A stretch of DNA of 47,030 nucleotides from JACQFZ01 sp045810625 (GCA_045810625.1 JBJMVQ010000046.1:1-47030), one strand, 5' to 3'. Shown: positions 24,265-32,582, numbered from the stretch's first letter. Made by a program: numbers and translations. The notes: generated by a model from the letters alone, not told the origin.

Positions 24265-24295
24265 GGGGGGGAAGGAGTAGCGGGCTCCTCCCCCC
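24265..24295 (-). terminator. G/C-rich hairpin after the HU-like gene
   Basis: AGGAG (24273-24277) pairs with CTCCT (24285-24289), and GGGGGG (24266-24271) with CCCCCC (24290-24295), with one bulged A. It lies 15 bases beyond the minus-strand stop. No proper T-run follows on either strand, so termination is only probable. Confidence 0.45.
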
Positions 24296-24309
24296 TGAAT
24301 CCGATTCGA

Positions 24310-24624
24310 CTAAACCATGTCCTTAAGCGTCTTAAGGGGTTGCACTTTCACGACATTACGGGCCGGCTTGGCCTTGAACATGACTTCTTCTTTTGTGAAC
24401 GGATTGATGCCTTTGCGCGCTGGAACCGCCGGCTTCTTCACTACCTTGATTTTCATTAGGCCAGCGAGATTCACAATCCCCGGACCGCGCTTCAAATCCC
24501 TTTCAATCAGGTCCTGCATCGCATCGAAAACCGCCACCACATCCTTGCGCTTAAGCGAAGTCTTTTCGGCTATGTAATTAAAGATTTCTGATTTTGTGGT
24601 TGGCTTTTGCCCGGCTGTTGCCAT
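24310..24624 (-). CDS. HU/IHF-family DNA-binding protein (divergent)
   Basis: A nucleoid-type DNA-binding protein of 104 residues. The helical dimer part is MATAGQKPTTKSEIFNYIAE onward. The arm region differs from HU: GIVNLAGLMKIKVVKKPAVP replaces the usual pattern, followed by GINPFTKEEVMFKAKPARNV, where the KAKPAR matches the family. Length exceeds HU by about 14 residues, including the C-terminal VKVQPLKTLKDMV. AGGAG precedes the ATG. It is a stand-alone paralogue rather than hupA/hupB or ihf; target unknown. Confidence 0.9.
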   Translation of the reverse strand: MATAGQKPTTKSEIFNYIAEKTSLKRKDVVAVFDAMQDLIERDLKRGPGIVNLAGLMKIKVVKKPAVPARKGINPFTKEEVMFKAKPARNVVKVQPLKTLKDMV

Positions 24625-24939
24625 GTATGGCTCCTGAGTGGTGTTGGGAAGTTTTAGGGAAGGTTTAAAGTAGCAGTAATTTATCGGAAAAAATAGGCTT
24701 GTAGAAGGCAGTTATCGGCGTCGCGACGCCGCACGGCGTGGTTAGTTTGAGTCGGTGATCGTTTGAAAAAAATCGACCTCGGCCCTACATAAGTGCACTG
24801 GTCGCTCGCTCGTGCTGATCGCCCGGGCTTGCGAGTCAAATCCGTGGCGCCAACATGAGTTTCCAGCGTAACCCGTTATAATGTTGATCTGTTTGGATGC
24901 ACCCGTCCTCCCGGGCGGTGCATAGAGGAGGAACCGTCA
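24625..24939. other. Divergent regulatory gap between the HU-like and FmdB genes
   Basis: The 315 bases hold the promoter regions of both genes. Near the HU-like gene the DNA is AT-rich. On the plus strand TTGAAA (24763-24768) with TACATA (24786-24791) at 17 bases is a weak promoter candidate, and TATAAT at 24877-24882 is a perfect -10. A short stem TGCACC (24898-24903) and GGTGCA (24917-24922) lies in the FmdB leader. No coding frame is recognised. Confidence 0.45.
24877..24882 (+). promoter_or_regulatory. Candidate -10 element for fmdB-DUF502(-aspS)
   Basis: A perfect TATAAT 58 bases before the FmdB start codon. No good -35 hexamer is found at 16-18 bases upstream, so an activator or an alternative element would be needed. 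Identified by eye. Confidence 0.45.
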
Positions 24940-25236
24940 ATGCCGATTTATGAATACAAGTGCGGCGAGTGCAGCCATCAACTGGAAGCGATTCAGAAGG
25001 TGAACGACGCCCCGTTGAGCGATTGCCCCGCCTGCGGGCGCCCGGCACTCAAGCGCCTCTTGTCCGCGGCCGGCTTCCAGCTCAAGGGTAGCGGTTGGTA
25101 CGCCACCGACTTCAAGTCGAATGGACAGAAGCCGAATGAACAAAAGAAGGAGGAGAAGTCGTCCTCCGACGGCAGCGAGGGGACCTCGACCAAAGCGCAC
25201 AGTTGCGGAGCCGGTGCTTGCGGATGCGCTCACTGA
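24940..25236 (+). CDS. FmdB-type zinc ribbon protein
   Basis: A small protein of 98 residues with a rubredoxin-like zinc ribbon: YEYKCGEC near residue 4 and CPACGRPALKRL near 29, giving two Cys-x2-Cys pairs. A hydrophilic linker rich in Lys, Glu and Ser and a Cys/His-rich tip (SCGAGACGCAH) follow, as seen in the FmdB/CxxC-CxxC-SSSS group. GAGGAGG lies before the ATG. Upstream of DUF502 and aspS, as in many gammaproteobacteria. FmdB members have been called regulators, but the role of this one is not established. Confidence 0.9.
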   Translation: MPIYEYKCGECSHQLEAIQKVNDAPLSDCPACGRPALKRLLSAAGFQLKGSGWYATDFKSNGQKPNEQKKEEKSSSDGSEGTSTKAHSCGAGACGCAH

Positions 25237-25237
25237 G

Positions 25238-25867
25238 ATGATGGCGGCGCTCAGGCGTTATCTCGCCGCGGGCTTGCTCATCTGGGTACCCCTCGGCGTC
25301 ACGCTCCTTATAATAAAGTTTCTCGTCGATGTGATGGACCAAACCCTGCTGCTGCTGCCGCAGGGTTTGCGGCCGGACGTCATGTTCGAGATCCGGATCC
25401 CCGGGCTCGGCATCCTGCTCACCGCCGCGATCGTCGTTGGCACCGGCATCATCGTCACGAACCTCTTCGGTCAACGTCTTTTTCGTTGGGGCGAAGAGCT
25501 GCTGAACCGCATTCCCCTGATCGGCGCCATTTATGGCTCCGTGAAGAAGCTCACCGAAACGATCTTCAGCGGCAGCGGGAAGTCGTTCCGCCGCGTCGTT
25601 CTGGTGCAGTACCCGCGTGTCGGCATGTGGACGGTCGCGTTTCTGACCGGCCCAGGCGCCCAGGAAGTCGAGAGCGTTACCGGCCAGAAGATGGTGAACG
25701 TCTTCGTGCCGACGACGCCTAACCCCACGTCGGGGTTCATGCTCGTCGTTCCGAGCCGGGACGTTGTCGAGCTCGACATGTCGGTCGAGGAAGCGCTGCG
25801 GATGGTGTTGTCGGTCGGCGTGGTGGTGCCGGAGGCTCGGAAGGACGCCCTTGTCGGCGGGCCGTAG
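25238..25867 (+). CDS. DUF502 family inner-membrane protein
   Basis: The 209-residue product has two transmembrane segments: LAAGLLIWVPLGVTLLIIKF (about 9-28) and GILLTAAIVVGTGIIVTNLF (about 59-78). A soluble domain follows with the family pattern IPLIGAIYGSVKKLTETIF, FRRVVLVQYPR and VFVPTTPNPTSGF. Start ATG 25238 (or 25241) lies one base after the FmdB stop; the frame runs further upstream inside fmdB but is not used. Function unknown; in plants a relative (LAZ1/COV-type) is membrane-bound. Conserved position before aspS. Confidence 0.9.
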   Translation: MMAALRRYLAAGLLIWVPLGVTLLIIKFLVDVMDQTLLLLPQGLRPDVMFEIRIPGLGILLTAAIVVGTGIIVTNLFGQRLFRWGEELLNRIPLIGAIYGSVKKLTETIFSGSGKSFRRVVLVQYPRVGMWTVAFLTGPGAQEVESVTGQKMVNVFVPTTPNPTSGFMLVVPSRDVVELDMSVEEALRMVLSVGVVVPEARKDALVGGP

Positions 25868-25933
25868 ACCTTTCTCCACGTTTCGCGGTTAAACTAGCCC
25901 TCTTTTTTCAGTCTGGACCCGGTCCTTACTTCA

Positions 25934-27706
25934 ATGCGCACTCATTATTGCGGAGAGCTTGACCCGTCCCTCATCGACCAGGAAGTCGCGTTGTGCGGCT
26001 GGACGCATCGCCGACGCGACCATGGCGGTGTGATTTTCATCGACCTGCGCGACCGCACGGGCATCGTGCAAACCGTTTGCAGCCCGGAGCGCGCCGACGT
26101 CTTCGCGAAGGCGGAGGACGTGCGCAGCGAATACGTGCTGCGAATTGTCGGCACCGTGCGCCGCCGCCCTGCGGGGACGGAGAACCCGGGCCTTCGCACC
26201 GGCGAGATCGAGGTCGCGGTGAAGGCGATCGAGATTCTCAATCGGTCCGAGCCGCTGCCGTTCCAGCTCGATGAGACCGACGTCAACGAATCGGTGCGGC
26301 TCAAGTATCGTTATCTCGATCTGCGGCGCGACAAGATGCAGCAGAATCTGCTGCTGCGTCACTCGATCGTGCGCGCGTTGCGCGGTTATCTGGAGGAGCG
26401 CGGCTTCACCGAGATGGAAACGCCGATGCTCACGAAGTCGACGCCCGAGGGCGCGCGCGACTATCTCGTGCCCTCGCGCACGCATCCCGGGCACTTCTTC
26501 GCGCTGCCGCAGTCGCCGCAGCTCTTCAAGCAGATACTGATGATGGCGGGCTTCGAGCGTTACTATCAGTTCGCGCGCTGCTTCCGGGACGAGGATTTGC
26601 GCGCCGATCGCCAGCCGGAGTTCACGCAGCTCGATATCGAAACGTCGTTCCTCGACGAGAACGGCGTGATGGGTTTGATGGAAGAAATGATCCGGCAGTT
26701 GTTTCAACGCGTGTTGAACGTGAGTCTGCCGAATCCGTTTCCGCGCCTTTCGTATGCCGAAGCGATGCGGCGCTTCGCGTCGGACAAACCCGACCTGCGC
26801 AACCCGATCGAGCTCGTCGACGTCGGCGATCTCGTGAAGAGCGCCGAGTTCAAGGTCTTCGCCGGACCGGCGAGCTCGCCGAGCGGGCGCGTGGCGGCGT
26901 TGCGCGTACCGGGCGGCGGTCAGCTCGCGCGCAGTCAGATCGACCAGTACACCGTATTCGTCGGACAATACGGCGCGAAGGGGCTCGCTTACATCAAGGT
27001 GAACGACGCCGCGAAGCGTCGCGACGGATTGCAGTCTCCGATTCTCAAATTCCTCTCGGACGACATGATCGATGGCATCATGACCCGCACCGGGGCGCAG
27101 GACGGCGATTTGATTTTCTTCGGCGCCGATACGGCCAAGGTCGTGAACGATTCGCTCGGCGCGCTTCGGCTGAAGGTCGGGGAAGATCTTGCGCTAACGG
27201 AAGAGGCTTGGCGGCCGTTGTGGGTGGTCGACTTTCCGATGTTCGAGTACGACGCCGACGCGAAGCGTTGGGCGGCGCTGCACCATCCGTTCACCGCACC
27301 GAAAGCGGAAGACGAAGCGCTGGTCGACAAGGATCCGGCGAACGTGAAAGCGCGCGCCTACGACATGGTGTTGAACGGATCGGAGATCGGCGGCGGCTCG
27401 ATTCGTATCCATCGAACCGAATTGCAGAGCCGGGTATTTGCCGCCCTAGGAATCGAGGAAGCGGAGGCGCAGGCGAAGTTCGGCTTTCTGCTCGAGGCGC
27501 TCAAGTTCGGCGCCCCGCCGCACGGCGGCATTGCGTTCGGGATTGACCGCATCAGCGCGCTGATGGCGGGTGTGGATTCGATCCGCGACGTAATCGCGTT
27601 TCCGAAAACCCAGAAAGCGAGCGACCCGATGACGTCCGCTCCAAGCCCGGTCGATGAGGCACAGCTGCGGGAGCTGCATATCCGCGTCCGCCTGCCGTCG
27701 GGCTGA
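25934..27706 (+). CDS. aspS: Aspartyl-tRNA synthetase, probably non-discriminating
   Basis: AspRS charges tRNA(Asp) with aspartate. The 590-residue product has the N-terminal OB domain (residues 1-105). The class II core carries motif 2 (FRDEDLRADRQPEFTQLDIE), the bacterial insertion, and motif 3 (GGIAFGIDRI near 537). H30 in the sequence RRRDHGG and G81 in RRPAGTENP coincide with the residues that make the Pseudomonas aeruginosa enzyme non-discriminating, where E. coli has Leu and Lys. It may therefore also form Asp-tRNA(Asn) for GatCAB. Only weak ribosome binding signals precede ATG 25934. Confidence 0.97.
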   Translation: MRTHYCGELDPSLIDQEVALCGWTHRRRDHGGVIFIDLRDRTGIVQTVCSPERADVFAKAEDVRSEYVLRIVGTVRRRPAGTENPGLRTGEIEVAVKAIEILNRSEPLPFQLDETDVNESVRLKYRYLDLRRDKMQQNLLLRHSIVRALRGYLEERGFTEMETPMLTKSTPEGARDYLVPSRTHPGHFFALPQSPQLFKQILMMAGFERYYQFARCFRDEDLRADRQPEFTQLDIETSFLDENGVMGLMEEMIRQLFQRVLNVSLPNPFPRLSYAEAMRRFASDKPDLRNPIELVDVGDLVKSAEFKVFAGPASSPSGRVAALRVPGGGQLARSQIDQYTVFVGQYGAKGLAYIKVNDAAKRRDGLQSPILKFLSDDMIDGIMTRTGAQDGDLIFFGADTAKVVNDSLGALRLKVGEDLALTEEAWRPLWVVDFPMFEYDADAKRWAALHHPFTAPKAEDEALVDKDPANVKARAYDMVLNGSEIGGGSIRIHRTELQSRVFAALGIEEAEAQAKFGFLLEALKFGAPPHGGIAFGIDRISALMAGVDSIRDVIAFPKTQKASDPMTSAPSPVDEAQLRELHIRVRLPSG

Positions 27707-27729
27707 AGCGGTTCGCGCGCCGGGCGCGG

Positions 27730-28581
27730 CTACAAGCGCACGCGGCCGTCGCCGAGCTCGATCACTTCACCCGAAACGTAGATGCGCCGGCGCTCGTCGA
27801 CGCTCAGGCCGAGCAGCGAGGGCCGACCGACTTGGTCGCCTTGATGCACGCGACGGCGCAGCGGCAGCGACGCGCCCGTGGCGATGAACCAGCCGCCTAA
27901 GTTGGCACAGGCCGAACCGGTCGCCGGGTCTTCCGCCAACGCGTTTCCTTTCGAGAAAAAAAAGCGGGCGCGGATGTTATCGCCACCCGCGCTCGCCCAG
28001 ACATACACGAGATGGCGGTGCGCGTTGACCCGCGCATGCTCGCCGAGCAGCGACAGCAGCGGCGCGCAGCGCTGAACCGCGTCGGCCGACGTGAGCGGGA
28101 CGACGAGGTGTTCGGTCCCCGTATTCACCCAAAGCGGCGTTGCGGCGATATCATCCGGCGTCAAACTGAGCATCTCCGCGAGCTGCGAGCGGCTCGCCGC
28201 CAACGGCCGCGATGTCGGCGCATTCGCCTGCAGGGTCCAGCGATCGCCGTCCGCGGACACCGGAATCACGCCGGCCGCGGTCTCGAGCGTGATCTCACAC
28301 TGCGCGCGACCGCTCAATTGACGAACGATGTGCGCGGTCCCGAGCGTCGGATGACCCGCGAATGGCAGCTCAAACGCGGGGGTGAAGATGCGTACGCGCG
28401 CGGTCGCCCGCGTGCTCGGCAAGATGAAGGTTGTCTCGGAGAGATTGAATTGCCGGGCGAGCGCCTGCATGGTTCGCTCGTCGAGATCGCGTGCCGCTTC
28501 GAACACGCAAAGCGGGTTGCCCGACAAGCGGTCGCCGGCGATCGCAAAGACATTGAGCAGCCGATAATGGTACTCGTTCAT
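27730..28581 (-). CDS. PhzF family isomerase/epimerase-like protein
   Basis: PhzF proteins have two diaminopimelate-epimerase-like halves and isomerise small metabolites; the best known acts in phenazine synthesis. The 283-residue product has the catalytic glutamate E49 in FNLSETTF, GHPTLGTAH near 75, and EDPATGSAC at 217-225, all hallmarks of the family. The start is at MNEYHYRLLNVFAIAGD; the ribosome binding site is weak. It follows the class IV aminotransferase by 22 bases on the same strand, so the two are probably co-transcribed. No phenazine genes are near; substrate unknown. Confidence 0.92.
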   Translation of the reverse strand: MNEYHYRLLNVFAIAGDRLSGNPLCVFEAARDLDERTMQALARQFNLSETTFILPSTRATARVRIFTPAFELPFAGHPTLGTAHIVRQLSGRAQCEITLETAAGVIPVSADGDRWTLQANAPTSRPLAASRSQLAEMLSLTPDDIAATPLWVNTGTEHLVVPLTSADAVQRCAPLLSLLGEHARVNAHRHLVYVWASAGGDNIRARFFFSKGNALAEDPATGSACANLGGWFIATGASLPLRRRVHQGDQVGRPSLLGLSVDERRRIYVSGEVIELGDGRVRL

Positions 28582-28603
28582 ATCTGCTAAGGGCCGACGA
28601 CGG

Positions 28604-29533
28604 TCAGTGCCCGGTGCTTTCGCCGCGCACGATTTCCCGTTCGATCAGCTCGCCGAACGCTTTGTGCAGCGCCGCGAACACCGGGCCTTGGCAGTAGCGC
28701 AACGGCCGACCGTCGATTTCGCGCACCGGGATCAGCTCGGCGCCGGTGCCCGTGAGAAAACACTCGTCAGCGGTATAGAGGTCGTACGGCGCGAGCGTCG
28801 CCTCGCCGGCCGCCACGCCGATCTCGGCCGCAACTTGCAGTACGGCCTCGCGCGTCACGCCTTCGAGGGCGCCATCGATCGTGGGCGGCGTCAGGAGCGC
28901 ACCGCGCCGCACGATGAACACGTTGTCGGCGGAGCCTTCGGTCACGTAACCGGCGCGGTTCAGCAGTATCGCTTCGTCTGCGCCGGCATTCGACGCTTCG
29001 ATGCGCGCGAGCACGTGGTTCAGATAGTTGAGCGACTTCACGCGAGGATCGAGCCCATCGAGCGGCAGACGCCGCGTGGCGGCGATGATCACACGGGCGC
29101 CGCCACGCCGCACCGAAAGCGGAACGAGGGTCAGCTCGTCGGCAATAATAAAAGTGTTCGGCCGCCCGCAGGACGAAGGGTCGAGCCCAAGTTTTCCTTC
29201 GCCGCGTGTGACGACCAGTCGCAGATAGCCGTCGGCTGCGCCGAACGCGGAGATCGTCTCTTGTACCGCGAGCTCGATTTCCGGGCGATCGTAGGGGATG
29301 GACAGCCGCAACGCGGCCGCGGATGCCTGCAACCGGACGAGGTGCTGCGCGAGCCGGAACGGCCGCCGACGATAGAAGCGAATGCCCTCGAACACGCCGT
29401 CGCCGTAAAGCAGGCCGTGATCGAATACCGAGACACGCGCCTCGGCGAGAGGCACGATCGCGCCGTTGAGCCAACAAACCGCGGCACTGCGCATACGCGG
29501 AGCCGTGCGCGTCCGCTCGACCGGATGTTGCAT
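28604..29533 (-). CDS. Class IV aminotransferase (branched-chain/D-amino-acid type)
   Basis: A PLP enzyme of fold type IV, 309 residues. The PLP lysine is K166 in VKSLNYLNHVLA; E199 in VTEGSADN binds the cofactor nitrogen, and GVTREAVL near 225 completes the site. FDHGLLYGDGVFEG near 37 is typical of branched-chain and D-alanine aminotransferases. A ribosome binding site AAGG lies before ATG 29533; an internal ATG at 29494 is possible. It may be IlvE of the short type or a D-amino acid transaminase; sequence alone does not decide. Adjacent to the PhzF-like gene and near a PLP-dependent regulator. Confidence 0.9.
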   Translation of the reverse strand: MQHPVERTRTAPRMRSAAVCWLNGAIVPLAEARVSVFDHGLLYGDGVFEGIRFYRRRPFRLAQHLVRLQASAAALRLSIPYDRPEIELAVQETISAFGAADGYLRLVVTRGEGKLGLDPSSCGRPNTFIIADELTLVPLSVRRGGARVIIAATRRLPLDGLDPRVKSLNYLNHVLARIEASNAGADEAILLNRAGYVTEGSADNVFIVRRGALLTPPTIDGALEGVTREAVLQVAAEIGVAAGEATLAPYDLYTADECFLTGTGAELIPVREIDGRPLRYCQGPVFAALHKAFGELIEREIVRGESTGH

Positions 29534-29552
29534 GTTCCCCCTTGGTGCCTTG

Positions 29553-29855
29553 TTACGCGCGTCTTTCGACGCAGGTGCGCGGTCCGAAAGGTCGTCTTGG
29601 ATACCGAGAAGCGTCGCGCGAAAAGCTGCCGTCGAAAATGGCCGGAACGTCGCCGGGCGTCAATCCAATATCCTGCAATTGACGCGGGTCCATTTTCAGC
29701 AGCTGATGTCGTTCGCGTCGGCGGTTGCGTTGCGCTTGCACGCGGTGCCGCACCGCCATGGCGACTCCGCTGATCTCTTCACCCCACTCGCGTGCGATAT
29801 CCCGAATGTCGCCGCCGAATCCCACCGGTCCACGGTGTTCTGACTTCACTCTCAT
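29553..29855 (-). CDS. DUF1127-containing protein
   Basis: About 100 residues, without a signal peptide or membrane segment. The C-terminal third has RRRERHQLLKMDPRQLQDIG and LTPGDV, the DUF1127 (YjiS-like) pattern of an arginine-rich helix followed by D-L-R/Q-D-I-G. The N-terminal part is not recognisable, and the tail after DVPAIFD is basic and unlike family members. No good ribosome binding site is seen before ATG 29855. Short DUF1127 proteins have been tied to RNA turnover and phosphate or carbon regulation in alphaproteobacteria; here this is only suggestive. Confidence 0.65.
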   Translation of the reverse strand: MRVKSEHRGPVGFGGDIRDIAREWGEEISGVAMAVRHRVQAQRNRRRERHQLLKMDPRQLQDIGLTPGDVPAIFDGSFSRDASRYPRRPFGPRTCVERRA

Positions 29856-29933
29856 GGTCGTATGTAGTCGTGTTGACCGATCCCCAGGTTATGAGCCATA
29901 GTGGAACCGGTACAGATTCAGCGATATTGAATT

Positions 29934-29976
29934 GATACGTAACAGTCAGGTGATACCGAATACTGTACGGATACAG
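29934..29976. promoter_or_regulatory. Phased GATAC repeats and CTGTA-N4-TACAG palindrome upstream of the MocR gene
   Basis: GATAC occurs at 29934-29938, 29952-29956 and 29970-29974, exactly 18 bases apart. The last copy overlaps the palindrome CTGTA (29963-29967) CGGA TACAG (29972-29976). A further GGTACAG stands at 29909-29915. The array lies in the short region between the divergent DUF1127 and MocR genes, just before the MocR ribosome binding site. MocR regulators commonly bind direct repeats near their own gene, so autoregulation is likely but inferred. Confidence 0.55.
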
Positions 29977-29989
29977 ACGGAGGTCAACT

Positions 29990-31453
29990 GTGCAGGTCGT
30001 AAAGAGCGATACGCGGCGCGCCGGCGCCGCCCCCGAGAGCGACAATCTTTATCGGCGCGTGGCGCGCCGGATTACCGAGCAGATCAACAAAGGTATCTAT
30101 CGGCCGGGCGAACGGATTCCGTCGGTACGGCGTCTGAGCGAGCAGCTTAAGGTGAGCATCGCGACGGTGCTCGAAGCGTACCGAGTGCTCGAAGACGATG
30201 GATTGCTCGAGGCGCGGCCGCAGTCAGGTTATTACGTGCGTGCGCGCACGTACAAAGCGCCGGCCGAACCCGAAGTGTCCTCACCGCCCATCGCGCCGAC
30301 AACGGTCAGCGTTACCGAAGTCGGCTTGCGCGTGCTGAAAACCGCGAGGCGCTCGGACATCGTGCAGCTCTGCATGACAACGCCGCATCCCGAATTTCTT
30401 CCGATACGCCGGCTCAATCGCATCGCGGCGGCGACGGCCCGGCGCGACGACGGCGCCGCTTATCGCTACGACTTTCCCCCGGGGCTCGCCGAGCTGCGCC
30501 AGCAGATCGCGCGGCGTATGCTCGAAGCCGGTTGCGAAGTCGCGCCCGACGACATCGTCGTCACCAGCGGTTGCCAGGAAGCAGTCACGCTCTGTTTGCG
30601 CGCGGTCGCGCGCCCAGGCGACGTGATCGCCGTCGAGTCGCCGACGTACTACGGGACGCTGCAGGCGATCGAATCGCTCGGTATGAAGGCGCTCGAAATT
30701 CCCACGCATCCGCGAGACGGACTCAGCCTCGACGCGCTCGAGCTTGCGCTCGATCGCCATCGTGTCCGCGCATGTTTGCTCGTGCCGAGTTTCAGCAATC
30801 CGCTCGGCGCCTGCATGCCGGATGAAAACAGGAAGCATCTGGTGCGTCTGCTCTGCGAGCACGAGATCCCGCTGATCGAGGATGACGTGTACGGCGATCT
30901 GCCGTTCAGCGCGCCGCGCCCGCGCGCGGCGAAGGCGTTCGATCGCAAAGGCCTGGTGCTTTACTGCTCGTCATTTTCCAAAACGCTCGCGCCGGGCGCT
31001 CGCGTCGGTTGGACGGTCCCCGGTCGATGGCTGACACAGATCGAGCACTTGAAGTACGTCAGCACCATGGCGACGAGCACATTTCAGGCGATGGTCCTCG
31101 CGGAGTTCCTGGCACACGGCGGCTACGACCGTTACCTGCGGCACGTGCGCCCGTTGTACGCGCAGAACGCCGAACGGACGACGCAAGCGATCGCGCGTTT
31201 TTTCCCGGAAGGCACGCGCGTCACCAAGCCGAACGGCGGCTTCGTGCTTTGGATCGAGCTGCCGTCGACGGTCGATGCGTTCGAGCTCAACCGCCGTGCG
31301 CTCGAGCGCGGCGTGGCGATCGCGCCCGGTCCGCTGTTCTCGGCCAAACAGAAGTATCGTCACTTCATTCGTCTTACCTACACGCTGCCGTGGAGCGATC
31401 AGGTCGAACAGGCGATCTTCACCGTCGGTCGGCTGGTTCACGAGATGGCGTGA
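29990..31453 (+). CDS. MocR-family transcriptional regulator (GntR-HTH/aminotransferase fusion)
   Basis: MocR proteins join a winged helix to a PLP-binding aminotransferase-like effector domain. The 487-residue product has the GntR helix-turn-helix at about 20-85 (GIYRPGERIPSVRRLSEQLK, then VSIATVLEAYRVLEDDGLLE) and a linker. The fold type I domain from about 115 has D298 and Y301 (EDDVYGDL) and the PLP lysine K331 (CSSFSKTLAPGARVGW). The start is GTG 29990 behind GGAGG at 29979-29983. It is divergent from the aminotransferase/PhzF genes and probably controls them or itself in response to PLP or an amino acid. Confidence 0.92.
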   Translation: MQVVKSDTRRAGAAPESDNLYRRVARRITEQINKGIYRPGERIPSVRRLSEQLKVSIATVLEAYRVLEDDGLLEARPQSGYYVRARTYKAPAEPEVSSPPIAPTTVSVTEVGLRVLKTARRSDIVQLCMTTPHPEFLPIRRLNRIAAATARRDDGAAYRYDFPPGLAELRQQIARRMLEAGCEVAPDDIVVTSGCQEAVTLCLRAVARPGDVIAVESPTYYGTLQAIESLGMKALEIPTHPRDGLSLDALELALDRHRVRACLLVPSFSNPLGACMPDENRKHLVRLLCEHEIPLIEDDVYGDLPFSAPRPRAAKAFDRKGLVLYCSSFSKTLAPGARVGWTVPGRWLTQIEHLKYVSTMATSTFQAMVLAEFLAHGGYDRYLRHVRPLYAQNAERTTQAIARFFPEGTRVTKPNGGFVLWIELPSTVDAFELNRRALERGVAIAPGPLFSAKQKYRHFIRLTYTLPWSDQVEQAIFTVGRLVHEMA

Positions 31454-31466
31454 AGCCGAGCGCGTG

Positions 31467-32582
31467 ATGCCGTCCGCGGAGTCGGGTTCCTTCAAGCGCC
31501 CCGAGTCGGTCCTCGTCGTTGTGTACACGCGCGACGGCAACGTGCTGTTGCTCAAACGCCGCGATCACGCGAATTTCTGGCAGTCCGTGACCGGCTCGCT
31601 CGATTGGGACGAGGACGACCCGCGCTTAGCCGCCGTTCGGGAGTTGCGCGAGGAGACCGGGCTCGTCGCGGAGCCCGCTGCGTTGCGCGACCTCGGACGC
31701 GTCGAGCGCTACCGCATCTTCCCCGAATGGCGATACCGCTACGCGCCCGGCGTGACGGAGAATGTCGAGCGGGCCTACGCCCTCGAGCTGCCTGCGCCGG
31801 TTGCGCTGGCGCTGCATCCGGAGCATAGCGAATACGGCTGGTTCGATTGGCGGGACGCGCTGGCACGGACGACGTCCTCGACGAACCGCGCCGCGATCGA
31901 GCACTTGGCGCAAGCCGCCCGGGAGCCGATTTTGGCCGCGCTTCCTCGCGACGATGCACCGGCCGTGGTGCTGGTGCACGGTCTCTGGCTCGCCGGTTGG
32001 TGCATGGCGCTCATCGCGCGCCGGCTGCGCCGCCGGGGTTTCCGTACGTATCTGTTTTCCTATTCGAGCGTGCGCCGGACCCTGCACGAGAATGCGACTG
32101 CGCTCGCCCGGTTCGCGGACGCAATCGACGCACGCACCCTCCACTTCGTCGGACATAGTCTCGGCGGCGTGGTGATTCAAGCGATGCTGAATCACTGTCC
32201 GCCGTCGCGCCCCGGTCGCATCGTCACGCTCGGGTCGCCACACGCCGGTACGTATGTCGCGCGCGCGTTGTCGCGCGCGGCGTTCGGACGGTTCATTCTC
32301 GGAGCCAGCATCGCGGACGTCCTGCGCGGCGAGCGTCCGCCTGACTTATCGTCGCGCGACCTCGGGGTCATCCGGGGCGATCTTCCAATCGGGCTCGGAC
32401 AGCTGTTTCCCGGCCTCGGCCACCCGAACGACGGCGTCGTGGCGGTGACCGAAGCGACCCTGCCGGGCGCGGCCGACGAAATCACGCTGCATGTTTCGCA
32501 CACCGCGATGCTCGTCTCCTCGCGCGTCGCCGGTTGCATCGGTCAATTCTTGCGTTACGGTCGTTTCGTCTCCCCGTCATGA
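31467..32582 (+). CDS. nudB: NudB (dihydroneopterin triphosphate diphosphatase) fused to an alpha/beta hydrolase
   Basis: Residues 1-150 match NudB, the Nudix enzyme of folate synthesis: FKRPESVLVVVY, FWQSVTGSLDW, a Nudix box at 43-66 ending RELREETGL, and RYAPGVTENVE. The box carries one extra residue, as I recall from beta-proteobacterial forms. Residues from about 164 form a complete lipase-like alpha/beta hydrolase. It has AVVLVHGLWLAGW, a nucleophile S231 in GHSLGG, D322 (HPNDGVV) and H345 (HVSHTAM) as a plausible triad. One uninterrupted frame spans both. E. coli NudB has 150 residues and ends where the hydrolase begins. Position before yebC-ruvCAB is conserved. GTG 31464 is an alternative start. 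Confidence 0.88.
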   Translation: MPSAESGSFKRPESVLVVVYTRDGNVLLLKRRDHANFWQSVTGSLDWDEDDPRLAAVRELREETGLVAEPAALRDLGRVERYRIFPEWRYRYAPGVTENVERAYALELPAPVALALHPEHSEYGWFDWRDALARTTSSTNRAAIEHLAQAAREPILAALPRDDAPAVVLVHGLWLAGWCMALIARRLRRRGFRTYLFSYSSVRRTLHENATALARFADAIDARTLHFVGHSLGGVVIQAMLNHCPPSRPGRIVTLGSPHAGTYVARALSRAAFGRFILGASIADVLRGERPPDLSSRDLGVIRGDLPIGLGQLFPGLGHPNDGVVAVTEATLPGAADEITLHVSHTAMLVSSRVAGCIGQFLRYGRFVSPS

